A stretch of DNA of 64,000 nt from Niastella vici (GCF_002077945.1 NZ_LVYD01000058.1:620001-684000); one strand, 5' to 3'. Counted from the first letter of the stretch, positions 23,681 to 33,730 are shown. Numbers and translations: made by a program. Notes: generated from the sequence alone by a model not told the origin.

Positions 23681-26044
23681 ATGCAAACGATGTCGATCAA
23701 TATTAATGAGAAGTTTACTTTAGCTGAACTGGATACGGCCTTTTCACTGCGTCCATTTATTAAATATTTAAAAGCAAGCCTTAAGAACGATTCTTCTTTA
23801 AAAGATAAACTCACCGCATTTTTACTGGAGAAGCTGGAACAGTTTCCTGAACTGGAAGGCGACGTTCCTCTCGAAAACATCGAGAAATACCGCGAAATAC
23901 TGGAGCTCATCTTTGTAAGCATGACGAATGTCACCGAAGATGAAACCCGTTTGCCCTGGGCGCTGGGTATGCCGTTGCGCCCTCAATTCATCTATGGCAC
24001 CAGTGCTTTTTATACCCTCATGATAGATGCCCGGGAACAAAAGCTTAAGAAAGCGGTGACCCAGGGAGATGAAAAAATGATGCGAATGCGTAGCATGCGC
24101 ATAGCTTATTCTTTTATTCTGGAACGCCTGTATAATTTTTCTCCTTTTCATAAAAATGAGATCATTCATACATTTATTGATGAAGAAACCGGGTTGTTGC
24201 GGCATTTAAGAATAAACATCGATACCCGTTTTATAGATGTTACACCTGTTGGTGAATTACCCGATCTCAACGGCCTTACCAGCCCCAACAAGCTCGATGA
24301 GGAGCAGGGTTTTGAGCACCTGGCAAAGGTGTTGCCGATAAACCTTTTCAAATTCCGTGGCATGTCGGTAGTGACCATCACCGATGAAACTGTGAAATAT
24401 GCCGTGGAAACCATTAAGAATACGATTGTTGCGCACAACCGGCATAGTGAGGACGAATGTTACAAGGATGTTACCAAAGCGTTGAAAACTTTGGTGCAGA
24501 ACAACGCCATTGATTTTAACATTACGCCCTTGTTCCGCATAAACGAAAAACTGGTGATACCGGAATTAACCGATATCAAAAGCGTTTTGATGGGTGACGA
24601 TTGCAACAACGGCACCGCGCGCAGCGCCTACCAGGCGTTTGCAGAAGAGTACATGCGTAATCCGCGCCCGCTTATTTACAAAACGATCTCTTCAAAAGAA
24701 GCTAAATTATATCCCTTTCTGTCAACCTGTACCAGAACGGGCATTCAGTCCTTTATTGTATTACCGCTTTTCTCGAATAATAAAATGGCGGGCATACTCG
24801 AGATCTTTGCCAGAGAACCGGGACTGTTGGATGAAAAGGTGCTGGCTATGCTTGAACCAGCCTATCCGGTGCTGGCGCAGCTGGTGCAGATCTCTATTGA
24901 TGATGTCAATTCATCAATTGACCGGGTAATAAAGGAAAAGTTTACCTCTTTACAACCGGCCGTGCAATGGAAATTCAACGATGCCGCGTGGAATTATCTG
25001 CAGGAAGTGGAAAACCATGGAAAGGGCAAAATAGAAACGATCGGGTTCGAGAGTGTGTATCCCCTCTATGGCGCTATCGATATCCGCAACTCAACCATTG
25101 AACGCAATAAAGCACAACTCAGCGACCTGCAGCACCAGTTCTCCCTGCTGCTCGAAACCCTGCAACAGGTTAAAAAGCATTACAGCCTGGCATTGACCGA
25201 TGAAATGATCTACAAATGCCGGAAATGGAAAAATACGTTGGATGAATCAATGACGCCGCACAGCGAAGTAAAGCTGACCGATTTTCTGGAGAAGGAAGCC
25301 GTTTCATTCCTGAAACATTTCAAGCTTACCCATCCGGGATCAGCCGGTATTGTTGAGAAGTATTTTGCTGCTATCGAGGAAACAAAAGGTATTGCCTGGA
25401 CGAACCGCCGGCAGTTGGAAGAGTCGATGCAAACGATAAATACGGCGGTGAACAATTACCTCGATATGATGAAGGATGAATTGCAGCAATCGTATCCCTG
25501 TTATTTTGAACGCTTCAGGACCGATGGGGTAGAATATGATATTTACATTGGGCAGTCCATTGCGCCCGATAAGCCGTTCGACATTTTATATTTAAAGAAT
25601 TTGCGGCTTTGGCAATTGTCATCCATGGCAGCGATCGCCCGCATCACCCATGAAATGTTGCCCAACCTGTCGAAACCATTACAAACCACACAGTTAATAT
25701 TCATTCACAGCAGTACGATCGATATTAGTTTCCGCAACGATGAGCGCCGGTTCGATGCCGAAGGCGGATATAATATTCGCTACCAGGTAATAAAAAAGCG
25801 GATCGATAAAGTACATGTGGCCGATACCAATGAACGATTAACGCAGCCCGGGAAGATTGCGCTGGTGTATTTTAACCGCCGTGATGCTGAAGAATACATT
25901 TCGCACATCCAGTACCTGCAGGAGCAGGGAATTTTATTGAACGATTTGGAGTATCTTGACCTGGAAGAGTTACAGGGCGTGGCCGGTTTAAAGGCTTTGC
26001 GTGTTGGTATTAATATGGAATACGACCACTCGGTGGTTTCCTGA
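23681..26044 (+). CDS. large GAF-domain protein of unknown function
   Basis: 787 residues, no signal peptide. A helical N-terminal part is followed by a GAF-like region (about 290-420: ISSKEAKLYPFLSTCTRTGIQSFIVLPLFSNNKMAGILEIFARE). At 467-472 the sequence YGAIDIRNSTIERN resembles the first metal-binding strand of class III nucleotidyl cyclases (F-x-D-I-R-x-S-T), but I do not find the second Asp strand or the transition-state residues, so catalysis is doubtful. The C-terminal 300 residues are alpha-helical then mixed (IRYQVIKKRIDKVHVADTNERLTQPGKIALVY). It lies in the ppk1 neighbourhood and 7 bp before the LpxR-like gene. A sensory or signalling role is inferred. Confidence 0.7.
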   Translation: MQTMSININEKFTLAELDTAFSLRPFIKYLKASLKNDSSLKDKLTAFLLEKLEQFPELEGDVPLENIEKYREILELIFVSMTNVTEDETRLPWALGMPLRPQFIYGTSAFYTLMIDAREQKLKKAVTQGDEKMMRMRSMRIAYSFILERLYNFSPFHKNEIIHTFIDEETGLLRHLRINIDTRFIDVTPVGELPDLNGLTSPNKLDEEQGFEHLAKVLPINLFKFRGMSVVTITDETVKYAVETIKNTIVAHNRHSEDECYKDVTKALKTLVQNNAIDFNITPLFRINEKLVIPELTDIKSVLMGDDCNNGTARSAYQAFAEEYMRNPRPLIYKTISSKEAKLYPFLSTCTRTGIQSFIVLPLFSNNKMAGILEIFAREPGLLDEKVLAMLEPAYPVLAQLVQISIDDVNSSIDRVIKEKFTSLQPAVQWKFNDAAWNYLQEVENHGKGKIETIGFESVYPLYGAIDIRNSTIERNKAQLSDLQHQFSLLLETLQQVKKHYSLALTDEMIYKCRKWKNTLDESMTPHSEVKLTDFLEKEAVSFLKHFKLTHPGSAGIVEKYFAAIEETKGIAWTNRRQLEESMQTINTAVNNYLDMMKDELQQSYPCYFERFRTDGVEYDIYIGQSIAPDKPFDILYLKNLRLWQLSSMAAIARITHEMLPNLSKPLQTTQLIFIHSSTIDISFRNDERRFDAEGGYNIRYQVIKKRIDKVHVADTNERLTQPGKIALVYFNRRDAEEYISHIQYLQEQGILLNDLEYLDLEELQGVAGLKALRVGINMEYDHSVVS

Positions 26045-26051
26045 CAGGCAA

Positions 26052-27089
26052 ATGATATCTATGCAATGGGGACGTTTCATTACCGGTTGTTTGATTGGGT
26101 GCTGCGTAACAGGAACAGCCTGGGCACAGCAGCCGAAGGCCTATCGGCACCTGCTTCGGGTGTATGAAGACAATGATAATATTAATATCAGGGGAGTAGG
26201 CACCGACCAGGGGTATACCAATGGTTCCCGCATCGACTATTTCTTTATAAAGGACAAACCTTCCCGTTTTTTTCTGGATCGCATTATGCCAAAAGCCGGC
26301 GACAGCAGCCTCAATACCTGGGGCTGGGGCCTTATGCAGGTAATAATGACGCCCAAGAACATAATTAAAAGAATACCCGATAAAAACGACTTTCCCTATG
26401 CGGGCGCTTTGTTTGCAACCCACACCCTGCATTCAACCAATTCAATAAAGAAATATAATATTCAAACCGAATTTATGTTCGGTGTTATGGGGCCGCCCTC
26501 ACTGGCAAAGCAAACGCAGCGCACAGCCCATCGCATTGTTCGTATTGTACAACCCGGCGGCTGGGATTACCAGCTAAAGACCGATCCGCTGCTGAATATG
26601 AGTGTGGCGGGGGAAAAAGAGCTGGTGCATATTAATAATAGTATTGAATTCATTGGCGGCGCGCAGGGTTTTGCCGGAACCGCCCTGAATGGCGCCTCGC
26701 TTTACTCGCTCATCCGCATTGGCAGAATGACGCCTTATTTTGATGGCTATGGATCACAGTTTGCAACCCCGAAAGGGACCAGGCAGCGCAAACAGTTCTA
26801 TTTTATCCTTCGCCCCTCTGTGGAGTGGGTACTGTACAATGCGCTGATCGATGGGGGTGTTTTCAACCATAGCCACGAACCCGTTCCGGGGCAGCCCAAT
26901 GATCCAAATAATGATGAACCGAAAAAGGACCCAATGGTACGAAAGCGATTTGTTGCCAAACTCGATTATGGCATGGCGCTTTCCCTGGGACGCGTGTGCC
27001 TTTCATTTACCCAAACCACCATGACGCCCATGGTTAAAGGAACCGATATACAGGAAGTTGGTAATGTATCGGTATTTCTTGCCTGGTAA
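26052..27089 (+). CDS. LpxR-family lipid A deacylase-like outer-membrane protein
   Basis: 345 residues from ATG 26052, just past the previous stop. The frame extends upstream into the GAF gene but the signal peptide (WGRFITGCLIGCCVTGTAWAQ) begins here. The family signature is clear: VYEDNDNINIRGVGTDQGYTNGSRIDYFF near the N-terminus, with the catalytic-type Asn/Asp and Thr, and FPYAGALFATHTLH, with a candidate catalytic His. LpxR removes the 3'-acyloxyacyl group of lipid A in Salmonella. Substrate in Bacteroidota is not known. Co-location with ppk1 and an Omp85 protein points to outer-membrane remodelling. Confidence 0.8.
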   Translation: MISMQWGRFITGCLIGCCVTGTAWAQQPKAYRHLLRVYEDNDNINIRGVGTDQGYTNGSRIDYFFIKDKPSRFFLDRIMPKAGDSSLNTWGWGLMQVIMTPKNIIKRIPDKNDFPYAGALFATHTLHSTNSIKKYNIQTEFMFGVMGPPSLAKQTQRTAHRIVRIVQPGGWDYQLKTDPLLNMSVAGEKELVHINNSIEFIGGAQGFAGTALNGASLYSLIRIGRMTPYFDGYGSQFATPKGTRQRKQFYFILRPSVEWVLYNALIDGGVFNHSHEPVPGQPNDPNNDEPKKDPMVRKRFVAKLDYGMALSLGRVCLSFTQTTMTPMVKGTDIQEVGNVSVFLAW

Positions 27090-27091
27090 TC

Positions 27092-27109
27092 GGGAGCGCA
27101 GTCGAAGGG
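27092..27109. repeat. GGGAGCGCAGTCGAAGGG element
   Basis: Diverged copy of the CCTGAGCG-AGTCGAAGGG extragenic repeat, two bases after the LpxR-like stop codon. A GAGCGAAGTTC remnant follows at 27126. Confidence 0.5.
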
Positions 27110-27159
27110 TTGGAGAATATATGTAGAGCGAAGTTCAAACGTATTAAATAAACTACCCC

Positions 27160-27192
27160 AAGCCACCCCACGTAAGCGGGGTGGCTTTTTTT
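27160..27192 (+). terminator. intrinsic terminator closing the ppk1/LpxR gene group
   Basis: AAGCCACCCC (27160-27169) pairs perfectly with GGGGTGGCTT (27178-27187) and runs into a T tract to 27192. Confidence 0.9.
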
Positions 27193-27355
27193 AGTCCCTT
27201 TTAGCAGGAATTAGCTCCAAAAACGGGTCCCACCTTTTCTTGGACCATGATTAATTGAAGAAAATTATAATTTGATTTTCAATAAGGTAGCAGGAGTAAT
27301 AGAAAAAATTTAAGAAGTTTATTAAAAAAGTTAAAAAGTTATTTTAACTTAACAT

Positions 27356-27363
27356 TATATTTG
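27356..27363 (+). promoter_or_regulatory. -7 box TATATTTG before the ROK gene
   Basis: Exact TAnnTTTG match 25 bp before the ROK ATG. The region upstream is very AT-rich and no TTTG -33 box is distinct. Confidence 0.5.
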
Positions 27364-27388
27364 AAAAAAGAACCTGCTAACGTCGCGC

Positions 27389-28612
27389 ATGGAAAAAAAC
27401 TTATTGTATAAAAGGAGGATCGTTAAACATCTCTATTTTGGCAATATGTTGTCCTGTGCCGACCTGAGCGATAAGATCCACAAGAGCATTCCGCTTACCA
27501 CCAAAATGTTGGGTAAGCTTATGGAGGAAGGAATGGTTACGGAAACAGGTTATGCCGCTTCAACCGGTGGCCGCCGCCCGGTGATGTACTCATTGAAACA
27601 GGATGTAATGTATGTGGTGTCGGTGGCAATGGACCAGTTGGTTACCCAGATAGCCATCCTCGATATGCAAAACAGGAACGTGGCCGAAATTGAACTGTTT
27701 GAACTTCCGCTTACCAAAAATCCGAATGCGCCAACTGCACTAGCAGAAAAAATTAATGAAATAATCAGCCGGTCAGGAATTCCAAAGAACAAGATTGCCG
27801 GAATAGGAATTGGGATGCCTGGTTTTGTAAATGCTGTAAAAGGTATCAATTATACCTTTTTAGAACCAGAGGGTGGCAACATCAGCCAGTATATTTCAGC
27901 CAAAGTAAAATTACCTGTATTCATTGATAACGACTCGCGTTTGATCGCATTGGCCGAATTGAAATTCGGCGCAGCGCGTGATAAGAAGAATGCGTTGGTG
28001 ATCAACGTAGGTTGGGGCGTGGGGCTGGGAATGATCCTGGAAGGAGAGCTGTTCAGGGGGCATGATGGCTTTGCAGGCGAGTTCAGCCATATACCGCTTT
28101 TTCTGAACAACAAATTATGCAGTTGCGGTAAAAGCGGTTGTCTGGAAACAGAGACCTCGCTATTAGTAGTGATCGAAAAAGCAGGCAAGGGTTTGAAAAG
28201 CGGAAAGCTATCTATGATAAAGGAGAAAGAGCTGTCGGCAAATCATCCTGACACAGCCTTTCAGAATATAGTAGCCGCCGCCGGTAAGGGCGACAAGTTT
28301 GCGGTAGAGATCTTATCCGAAGCTGGCTACAACATTGGAAGAGGGGTTGCCATCCTGATCCATTTACTAAACCCGGAGGCAGTGATATTGAGCGGACGCG
28401 GATCATCGGCCGGTAAAATATGGCAGGCACCCATACAGCAGGCGCTGAACGAACATTGTATCCCCCGGTTATCGGTGAATACGGAGATCGAGATCTCGGC
28501 ACTGGGATTCAAAGCCGAGCTCACAGGCGCTGCTGCCCTCGTTATGGAGAACTATGAACGCGAGGATTCAAAGAACCTTATTTATGAAAATAAACCGGAT
28601 GTGTTCATTTAA
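27389..28612 (+). CDS. ROK-family transcriptional regulator (NagC/Mlc type)
   Basis: 407 residues. The N-terminal winged helix (about 8-75) is followed by a ROK sugar-kinase fold: IGIGMPGFVNAVKG, FIDNDSRLIALAELKFGAAR, GFAGEFSHIPL and a zinc-binding CSCGKSGCLE (C244, C246, C251). The DNA-binding part makes it a repressor or activator rather than a plain glucokinase; the ROK part binds a sugar or sugar phosphate. It is directly upstream of, and in line with, the first SusC/SusD pair, whose promoter region contains a 7-bp inverted repeat, so local control of that pair is likely. Confidence 0.9.
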   Translation: MEKNLLYKRRIVKHLYFGNMLSCADLSDKIHKSIPLTTKMLGKLMEEGMVTETGYAASTGGRRPVMYSLKQDVMYVVSVAMDQLVTQIAILDMQNRNVAEIELFELPLTKNPNAPTALAEKINEIISRSGIPKNKIAGIGIGMPGFVNAVKGINYTFLEPEGGNISQYISAKVKLPVFIDNDSRLIALAELKFGAARDKKNALVINVGWGVGLGMILEGELFRGHDGFAGEFSHIPLFLNNKLCSCGKSGCLETETSLLVVIEKAGKGLKSGKLSMIKEKELSANHPDTAFQNIVAAAGKGDKFAVEILSEAGYNIGRGVAILIHLLNPEAVILSGRGSSAGKIWQAPIQQALNEHCIPRLSVNTEIEISALGFKAELTGAAALVMENYEREDSKNLIYENKPDVFI

Positions 28613-28673
28613 TCCGGTGCTCACCTTTCCTATTATTTACCCTGGATAGAAGACTGTTGGTGTAAGACCAGAA

Positions 28674-28694
28674 AGTATTGTAGGGAGCAATACT
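28674..28694. promoter_or_regulatory. inverted repeat AGTATTG / CAATACT before SusC
   Basis: Perfect 7-bp arms separated by TAGGGAG, 57 bp upstream of the SusC ATG and downstream of the ROK stop. It is a candidate ROK operator. Confidence 0.45.
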
Positions 28695-28750
28695 GCCAAT
28701 ATCTGTTATTATAAAGTATCAATTTTTTTTTGACAATCAAACAAACTGCT

Positions 28751-31700
28751 ATGACGAAAGCAACCATCCGATTACTACTGATCGTGCTGGCTGGTATCTG
28801 GAGCCTGACAGGTACTGCACAGGAAAAAAAGATGATCACAGGAGTGGTAAAGGATAGCGCTGGTAATGCATTGCCAGGTGTGTCCATCCTTGAAAAAGGA
28901 ACTACCACTGCCACTATTTCTGACATGAACGGTGCGTTCAGGATCCCGGTTTCAACTGCAAAACCGGTACTTGTATTTTCTTCTGTTGGGTTCGACAGAA
29001 AAGAGGTTACTGTAGGTAGCCAAACCAACCTCAGTGTTTCCCTGGCCGGTGAAACAACCAGCCTCGAAGGTGTTGTGGTAACTGCGTTGGGCATTAAAAA
29101 AGAACAACGCAAGTTAGGTTATGCCACTACGCAGGTCTTGCAAAAAGACATCATTCAATCGTCGCCTACCAACTTTGCATCCGCATTGTATGGTAAAGCT
29201 CCGGGCGTTACGATCACTACCAATCCTGGCGGTGCTACCAGTGCGGTAGGTATCCAGATCAGGGGTATCAACTCTATTAGTGGTCAGCGGCAACCGTTGT
29301 TAGTGGTAGATGGTGTTATTATCCGGAATGGCGATGCCAACGGCGAAGGATACTGGGGCGGTAACCAGCGCCTGAACGGCAATGGGTTGCTCGATATCAA
29401 TCCTGAGAATATTGAAAGCATCAACATCCTGAAAGGTGCAGCTGCTTCTGCCCTGTATGGTTCTGATGCCAACTTTGGTGTTATTGTGGTTACTACTAAA
29501 AACGGTAAAGGCCATAAAGGATTAGGCGTTGATGTTAACCTGAGCGCCAATGCCGAAAAAGTAGCAGTATTGCCCGATCTGCAGGAAGAATACGGTCCCG
29601 GTTATGACCGCGGAACCAATATGTCGGCCTTTGGTTCTGATGACCAGGGTTGGATCACACAGACTGTAAATGGTCAAACTGTTAAACGTCCCATTTTCAG
29701 AGCGTATGGACAGTTTGGTCCTAAAGTAGATGGCAGCCAGGTGTATTGGTGGGATGGACAGATGCGTCCATATGTATCACACGGTAACCCCTGGAAAAAG
29801 TTTTACCGCACCGGTCATAGCGAAATCGCCAATATCGCTGTAAATAATGCTACCGAAAAAATGAACTATCGTCTTTCGTATACCCGTAATGATTATAAGG
29901 GTATCCAAATTGGCGGTAAGCAGGAGAAGAATACATTCAATTTCAATTCTTCTTATAAGGTTACGCCTAAATTAACGGTAGACCTGGTGGGTCAGTACAT
30001 AAACGAAAAAGTACACAACAGACCCCGTCAGATCTATTACGTTACCAACAACTTTGGCGGTTTCTTCAGTCCTATTGATGATATGGACATCTATTTCAAC
30101 AAGTATAGAACTACCAAAGGATATAAATGGGTTGACTGGAACTCGAATTTAGATGTTAGTGAAAGACTGGCCTATAATATTCGCGGAAAGGACTTCCTTG
30201 ACTTTTTATGGAACCAGTTGGCAAATAATTTCGATGAAACCACCAACCGCCTGCTTGCATCAGCAACCGTCAATTGGAATATTGCAAAAGGGCTGAATTT
30301 CCGTGGCCGTTATGGAACTGACTATACAGGCTATTTTGCTGAAACGCAGAACCGTTCAACCCAACCGCTTTCATTTGGGGCATCTGGTGCTTATGGTACC
30401 AATACCAACCGGTACCTGATCAATTATGGCGACCTGTTGTTGTCGTATGAGCACCAGGTAATACCTGATCTGAAGGCAACTGTATCGGTAGGTTACCAGG
30501 CCCGCAAGGAAGATTACCGCTATAACAGTGCTTTCACCAAAGATGGGTTAACCCAGGAGAACTGGTTTAACTTAAACGCTTCTAAAAACAACGCCACCGG
30601 TACAGCCAGAACCCAGGCATTGGTAAAGGATGGGGCGTTCGGTATCCTTAATCTGGAATACAAGGACTTCCTGTTTATAGAAGGAACATTGAGAAGAGAG
30701 GTGAGCTCATCACTGGCTCCCGGCAACAATACCTTTTATTATCCTGGTGTAAGCGCTGCCTTTGAATTGAGCAGGGCGCTCCAGATGCCGGAATTTGTTA
30801 ACTACAGCAAACTGCGTGCTTCATATGGTGTGGTAGGTAATCCGCCCGATGCTTATGTAGGCAACGTATTATATAATTCAAACCCTCCCGGTAATATTGA
30901 AGGTATTCCCATTCTGTATCCGCAAACTTCAAACTTTGGCAATAAAGAGCTGAGAAATGAAAAGAAACAAGAGTTTGAGGTTGGTTTGGAAAACAAATTC
31001 CTGAATAACCGTTTAGGATTTGACCTTACTTATTATAATGACAAAATTGTTGACCAGATTCTGCCCCTTTCTACACCGGCCACCATTGGTGCTACCAGTG
31101 TTTACGTGAACGTAGGTGATCTGCGCAATTATGGAGTTGAATTGGGTTTGTATGGCACACCTGTTAAAACAAAGGATTACGCATGGGATACCCGGTTGAA
31201 TATTGCTTTTAACCGTAACAAGCTGGTTGCTTTGAGAGCCGGTCTGGAACAATTAGTTGCAAACAATCTGGATAATGGCTCCCTGGTAGTAGTTTCCAAG
31301 CCTGGCCGCCCGGTTGGTGACCTTATGGGTTACAAAAGAAGGGTAGATGACAAGGGGAATTATATTATCAATTCCGATGGTTACTACGACATCAACTTCG
31401 ATCAGCAGGCCCGCCTGGGTAATCTGCAACCCAAAGCAACCGGTGGTTTCATCAACAGCTTTACCTACAAAAACTTCAATCTGAATGTAGTGGTTGATTT
31501 CCGTTTTGGCGGTCAGGTTGTATCACAGGCTTTGTTGTATGGAACCGGCGCTGGTTTATACAAGAACTCTTTGTTTGGCCGCGATGCTGATCATGGTGGT
31601 TTATCTTATTACACTGCCGGTGGAAAGAATATTCAGGTTGCTAAAGGAACTGCTACAGGCCCCGGTGGTCAAAAAGTATACAATGATGGTATGGTCCTGA

Positions 31701-32080
31701 AGGGCGTAACCGCTGATGGGAAAGAAAATACCACCGTAATTGATGCGCCTAACTATTATCTGAACACATTTGGCTGGGGCTCATGGCCTGGTTCTGGCTC
31801 CAACATCAGCTATAACGATGCGGTATTCAATAACGACTACATCAAAATGCGTGAAGTAACCCTGTCGTATATGCTGCCTAAAAAAGTAGCCGGTTTCATT
31901 AAAGCGCAAAACCTGACTTTCAGTGTGTATGGTAGAAACCTGTTTTATTTCAAAAAGACGCTGCCTTACCTCGATCCTGAAGAGGGTGTTGGTACCAACT
32001 ATGCTGCTCAGGGTACTTCGCTCGGACAAGGTAATGCCGCTACCCGTTCAATCGGTGGCAGCCTCAGGGTTTCATTCTAA
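28751..32080 (+). CDS. SusC/RagA-family TonB-dependent outer-membrane transporter (locus 1)
   Basis: 1109 residues from ATG 28751 (the frame runs on to a TTG at 28730). Signal peptide to about 24. A carboxypeptidase-regulatory-like domain follows (MITGVVKDSAGNALPGVSILEKGTTTATISD), then the SusC hallmark VVVTALGIKKEQRKLGYATTQV, a plug domain (QIRGINSISGQRQPLLVVDGV, INILKGAAASALYG) and a 22-strand barrel ending RVSF. It imports oligosaccharides or glycopeptides with its SusD partner. It lacks the N-terminal STN domain found in its paralogue at 53406, so it is not an anti-sigma signalling transporter. Confidence 0.95.
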   Translation: MTKATIRLLLIVLAGIWSLTGTAQEKKMITGVVKDSAGNALPGVSILEKGTTTATISDMNGAFRIPVSTAKPVLVFSSVGFDRKEVTVGSQTNLSVSLAGETTSLEGVVVTALGIKKEQRKLGYATTQVLQKDIIQSSPTNFASALYGKAPGVTITTNPGGATSAVGIQIRGINSISGQRQPLLVVDGVIIRNGDANGEGYWGGNQRLNGNGLLDINPENIESINILKGAAASALYGSDANFGVIVVTTKNGKGHKGLGVDVNLSANAEKVAVLPDLQEEYGPGYDRGTNMSAFGSDDQGWITQTVNGQTVKRPIFRAYGQFGPKVDGSQVYWWDGQMRPYVSHGNPWKKFYRTGHSEIANIAVNNATEKMNYRLSYTRNDYKGIQIGGKQEKNTFNFNSSYKVTPKLTVDLVGQYINEKVHNRPRQIYYVTNNFGGFFSPIDDMDIYFNKYRTTKGYKWVDWNSNLDVSERLAYNIRGKDFLDFLWNQLANNFDETTNRLLASATVNWNIAKGLNFRGRYGTDYTGYFAETQNRSTQPLSFGASGAYGTNTNRYLINYGDLLLSYEHQVIPDLKATVSVGYQARKEDYRYNSAFTKDGLTQENWFNLNASKNNATGTARTQALVKDGAFGILNLEYKDFLFIEGTLRREVSSSLAPGNNTFYYPGVSAAFELSRALQMPEFVNYSKLRASYGVVGNPPDAYVGNVLYNSNPPGNIEGIPILYPQTSNFGNKELRNEKKQEFEVGLENKFLNNRLGFDLTYYNDKIVDQILPLSTPATIGATSVYVNVGDLRNYGVELGLYGTPVKTKDYAWDTRLNIAFNRNKLVALRAGLEQLVANNLDNGSLVVVSKPGRPVGDLMGYKRRVDDKGNYIINSDGYYDINFDQQARLGNLQPKATGGFINSFTYKNFNLNVVVDFRFGGQVVSQALLYGTGAGLYKNSLFGRDADHGGLSYYTAGGKNIQVAKGTATGPGGQKVYNDGMVLKGVTADGKENTTVIDAPNYYLNTFGWGSWPGSGSNISYNDAVFNNDYIKMREVTLSYMLPKKVAGFIKAQNLTFSVYGRNLFYFKKTLPYLDPEEGVGTNYAAQGTSLGQGNAATRSIGGSLRVSF

Positions 32081-32105
32081 ACACATCAGCTAAACAATGA
32101 CAATT

Positions 32106-33659
32106 ATGAAAAAACTTATTATAACAATTCCGCTTTTAATAATAGCAGCCGGCATGCTGGTGACGGGTTGCAAAAAATCTGATTTTCAAAACAATTATAC
32201 TGATCCCAACGCATCAGTTGCTGCAACTGTCCCCAGCTTGTATTCAGGATTGCTTTATAATGAAAGGGTATTGCCACGGTATTGGGGACTGTACACCTTA
32301 CAGATCCCAACCATGGGCACATACAGCCAAACGGCTGGGTACACCCAGGGTAATAAAATATATGAACAACCGGTAAACTACACAGGAGACCGTTGGAATT
32401 ATTATTATACCACTACCCTTGCCCGGTTCCGTGAAATTGAGAAGGCTTATAACAAGCTCACTACCGATGCCGATAAAACCGGTTACCTGTTGTTCCTGGA
32501 AACAGCCCGCATTTTTTTCTATGATCAAACGGCGCAAATGGTAGATCTGTGGGGCGATATTCCCTTCTCAACTGCCGGTTCACTGAATACATCAGGAACT
32601 ATTGTACTGCCTTCATACGACAAAGGCGCTGATATTTATACGAATATCCTGACCGATCTGAAAAGGATCTCTGACTATTTGTCTACCGTATCGGCCGATC
32701 CATTTTATACCACGCAGTTGACTTCTTATGATTATGTGAATAAGGGTTCTCTTACTGCATGGCGTAAGTATGCAAATTCACTGATGTTGCGTTTGGCAAT
32801 GCGCATCTCCTATAAGGATGAAACAACTGCCAAATCACTGATACAAACGATTCTCGGTAACTCAACCAAGTATCCGACTATCGATGCCGCCAGCGAAAGC
32901 ATAAAAATTCAACCGTCAAGCACCAGCAGTTCGCTTGTTTCAATGAATGATATCAGAAATGGTTTTGGCGTAGATCCGTTCGCGCCCGGTAAAATGGTTG
33001 ATTCAATCATGTGGCCTGCCAGTGATCCACGTTTACCCATTTACTTTACCGCTAATAAGAAAGGCGAGTATCATGGCGTTCCCAATACCTGGAATTCAAG
33101 CCGGGTGAGCGATTCTACAACCGCTAACTATTTCTCCCGCTGGGATTCAACCACTTTCACTGAAAACAACCTGTTCCCCGGTATCATTTTTACCGCTGCG
33201 GAAGTAAGTTTCCTGAAAGCTGAAGCGTATGAAAGATGGGGTGGTGGAACTGCTAAAACTGCTTATGAAACCGGTGTTAAGCAATCCATCCAGTTTTATT
33301 TAAGCATTAATAATAACAGCGATTATGGCGGTACCAAGGAAACAATGCCTTCCGATGCAACCATTGCTACCTATCTGTTAAATCCTATTGTGGCTTATGG
33401 CACCAATAACCTGGAAAAGATCGCCACGCAAAAATGGATCGATTTCGGGGTAATACAGGCAAACCAGGCATGGGCCGAATGGCGCCGTACCAAATTACCA
33501 AAATTGACATTCCCAACTGATAATTCATCCGTATTATCACCCACGCCGCCTAACAGGTTCTTATATCCTTCTTCTGAAGCGACGTATAATGCAACCAACT
33601 ATGCAGCGGTTAAATCAAGTGATGTGATCACCACCAAGGTGTTCTGGGATGTAAAATAA
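32106..33659 (+). CDS. SusD/RagB-like surface glycan-binding lipoprotein (SusD-like_2 type, locus 1)
   Basis: 517 residues from ATG 32106; ATG 32097 is also possible. The lipobox is LVTGCKKS. SusD-like_2 family features: YTDPNASVAATVPSLYSGLLYN, VDLWGDIPFSTAGSLN, YKPAYDKGA-like text (SYDKGADIYTNILTDLKRIS), FLKAEAYERWGGGTAKTAYETGVKQSI and AEWRRTKLP. It caps the adjacent SusC barrel and captures substrate. No glycoside hydrolase follows, so the pair is an orphan transporter with a terminator directly after it. Confidence 0.94.
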   Translation: MKKLIITIPLLIIAAGMLVTGCKKSDFQNNYTDPNASVAATVPSLYSGLLYNERVLPRYWGLYTLQIPTMGTYSQTAGYTQGNKIYEQPVNYTGDRWNYYYTTTLARFREIEKAYNKLTTDADKTGYLLFLETARIFFYDQTAQMVDLWGDIPFSTAGSLNTSGTIVLPSYDKGADIYTNILTDLKRISDYLSTVSADPFYTTQLTSYDYVNKGSLTAWRKYANSLMLRLAMRISYKDETTAKSLIQTILGNSTKYPTIDAASESIKIQPSSTSSSLVSMNDIRNGFGVDPFAPGKMVDSIMWPASDPRLPIYFTANKKGEYHGVPNTWNSSRVSDSTTANYFSRWDSTTFTENNLFPGIIFTAAEVSFLKAEAYERWGGGTAKTAYETGVKQSIQFYLSINNNSDYGGTKETMPSDATIATYLLNPIVAYGTNNLEKIATQKWIDFGVIQANQAWAEWRRTKLPKLTFPTDNSSVLSPTPPNRFLYPSSEATYNATNYAAVKSSDVITTKVFWDVK

Positions 33660-33698
33660 GTTACATTAAGTTTTACATTTTAAGTGTTGAGAGTTACG

Positions 33699-33726
33699 GC
33701 CCCGATAATCATATCGGGGCTTTTTT
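33699..33726 (+). terminator. intrinsic terminator after the first SusC/SusD pair
   Basis: GCCCCGATA (33699-33707) and TATCGGGGC (33712-33720) flank a four-base ATCA loop, then six T. Confidence 0.9.
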
Positions 33727-33730
33727 ATTT

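Noticed and set aside
23681-26044. GAF protein called as an active nucleotidyl cyclase
   Set aside because: Only the DIRNST strand is seen; the second metal Asp and other catalytic residues are not found by eye, so it is kept only as a weak finding.
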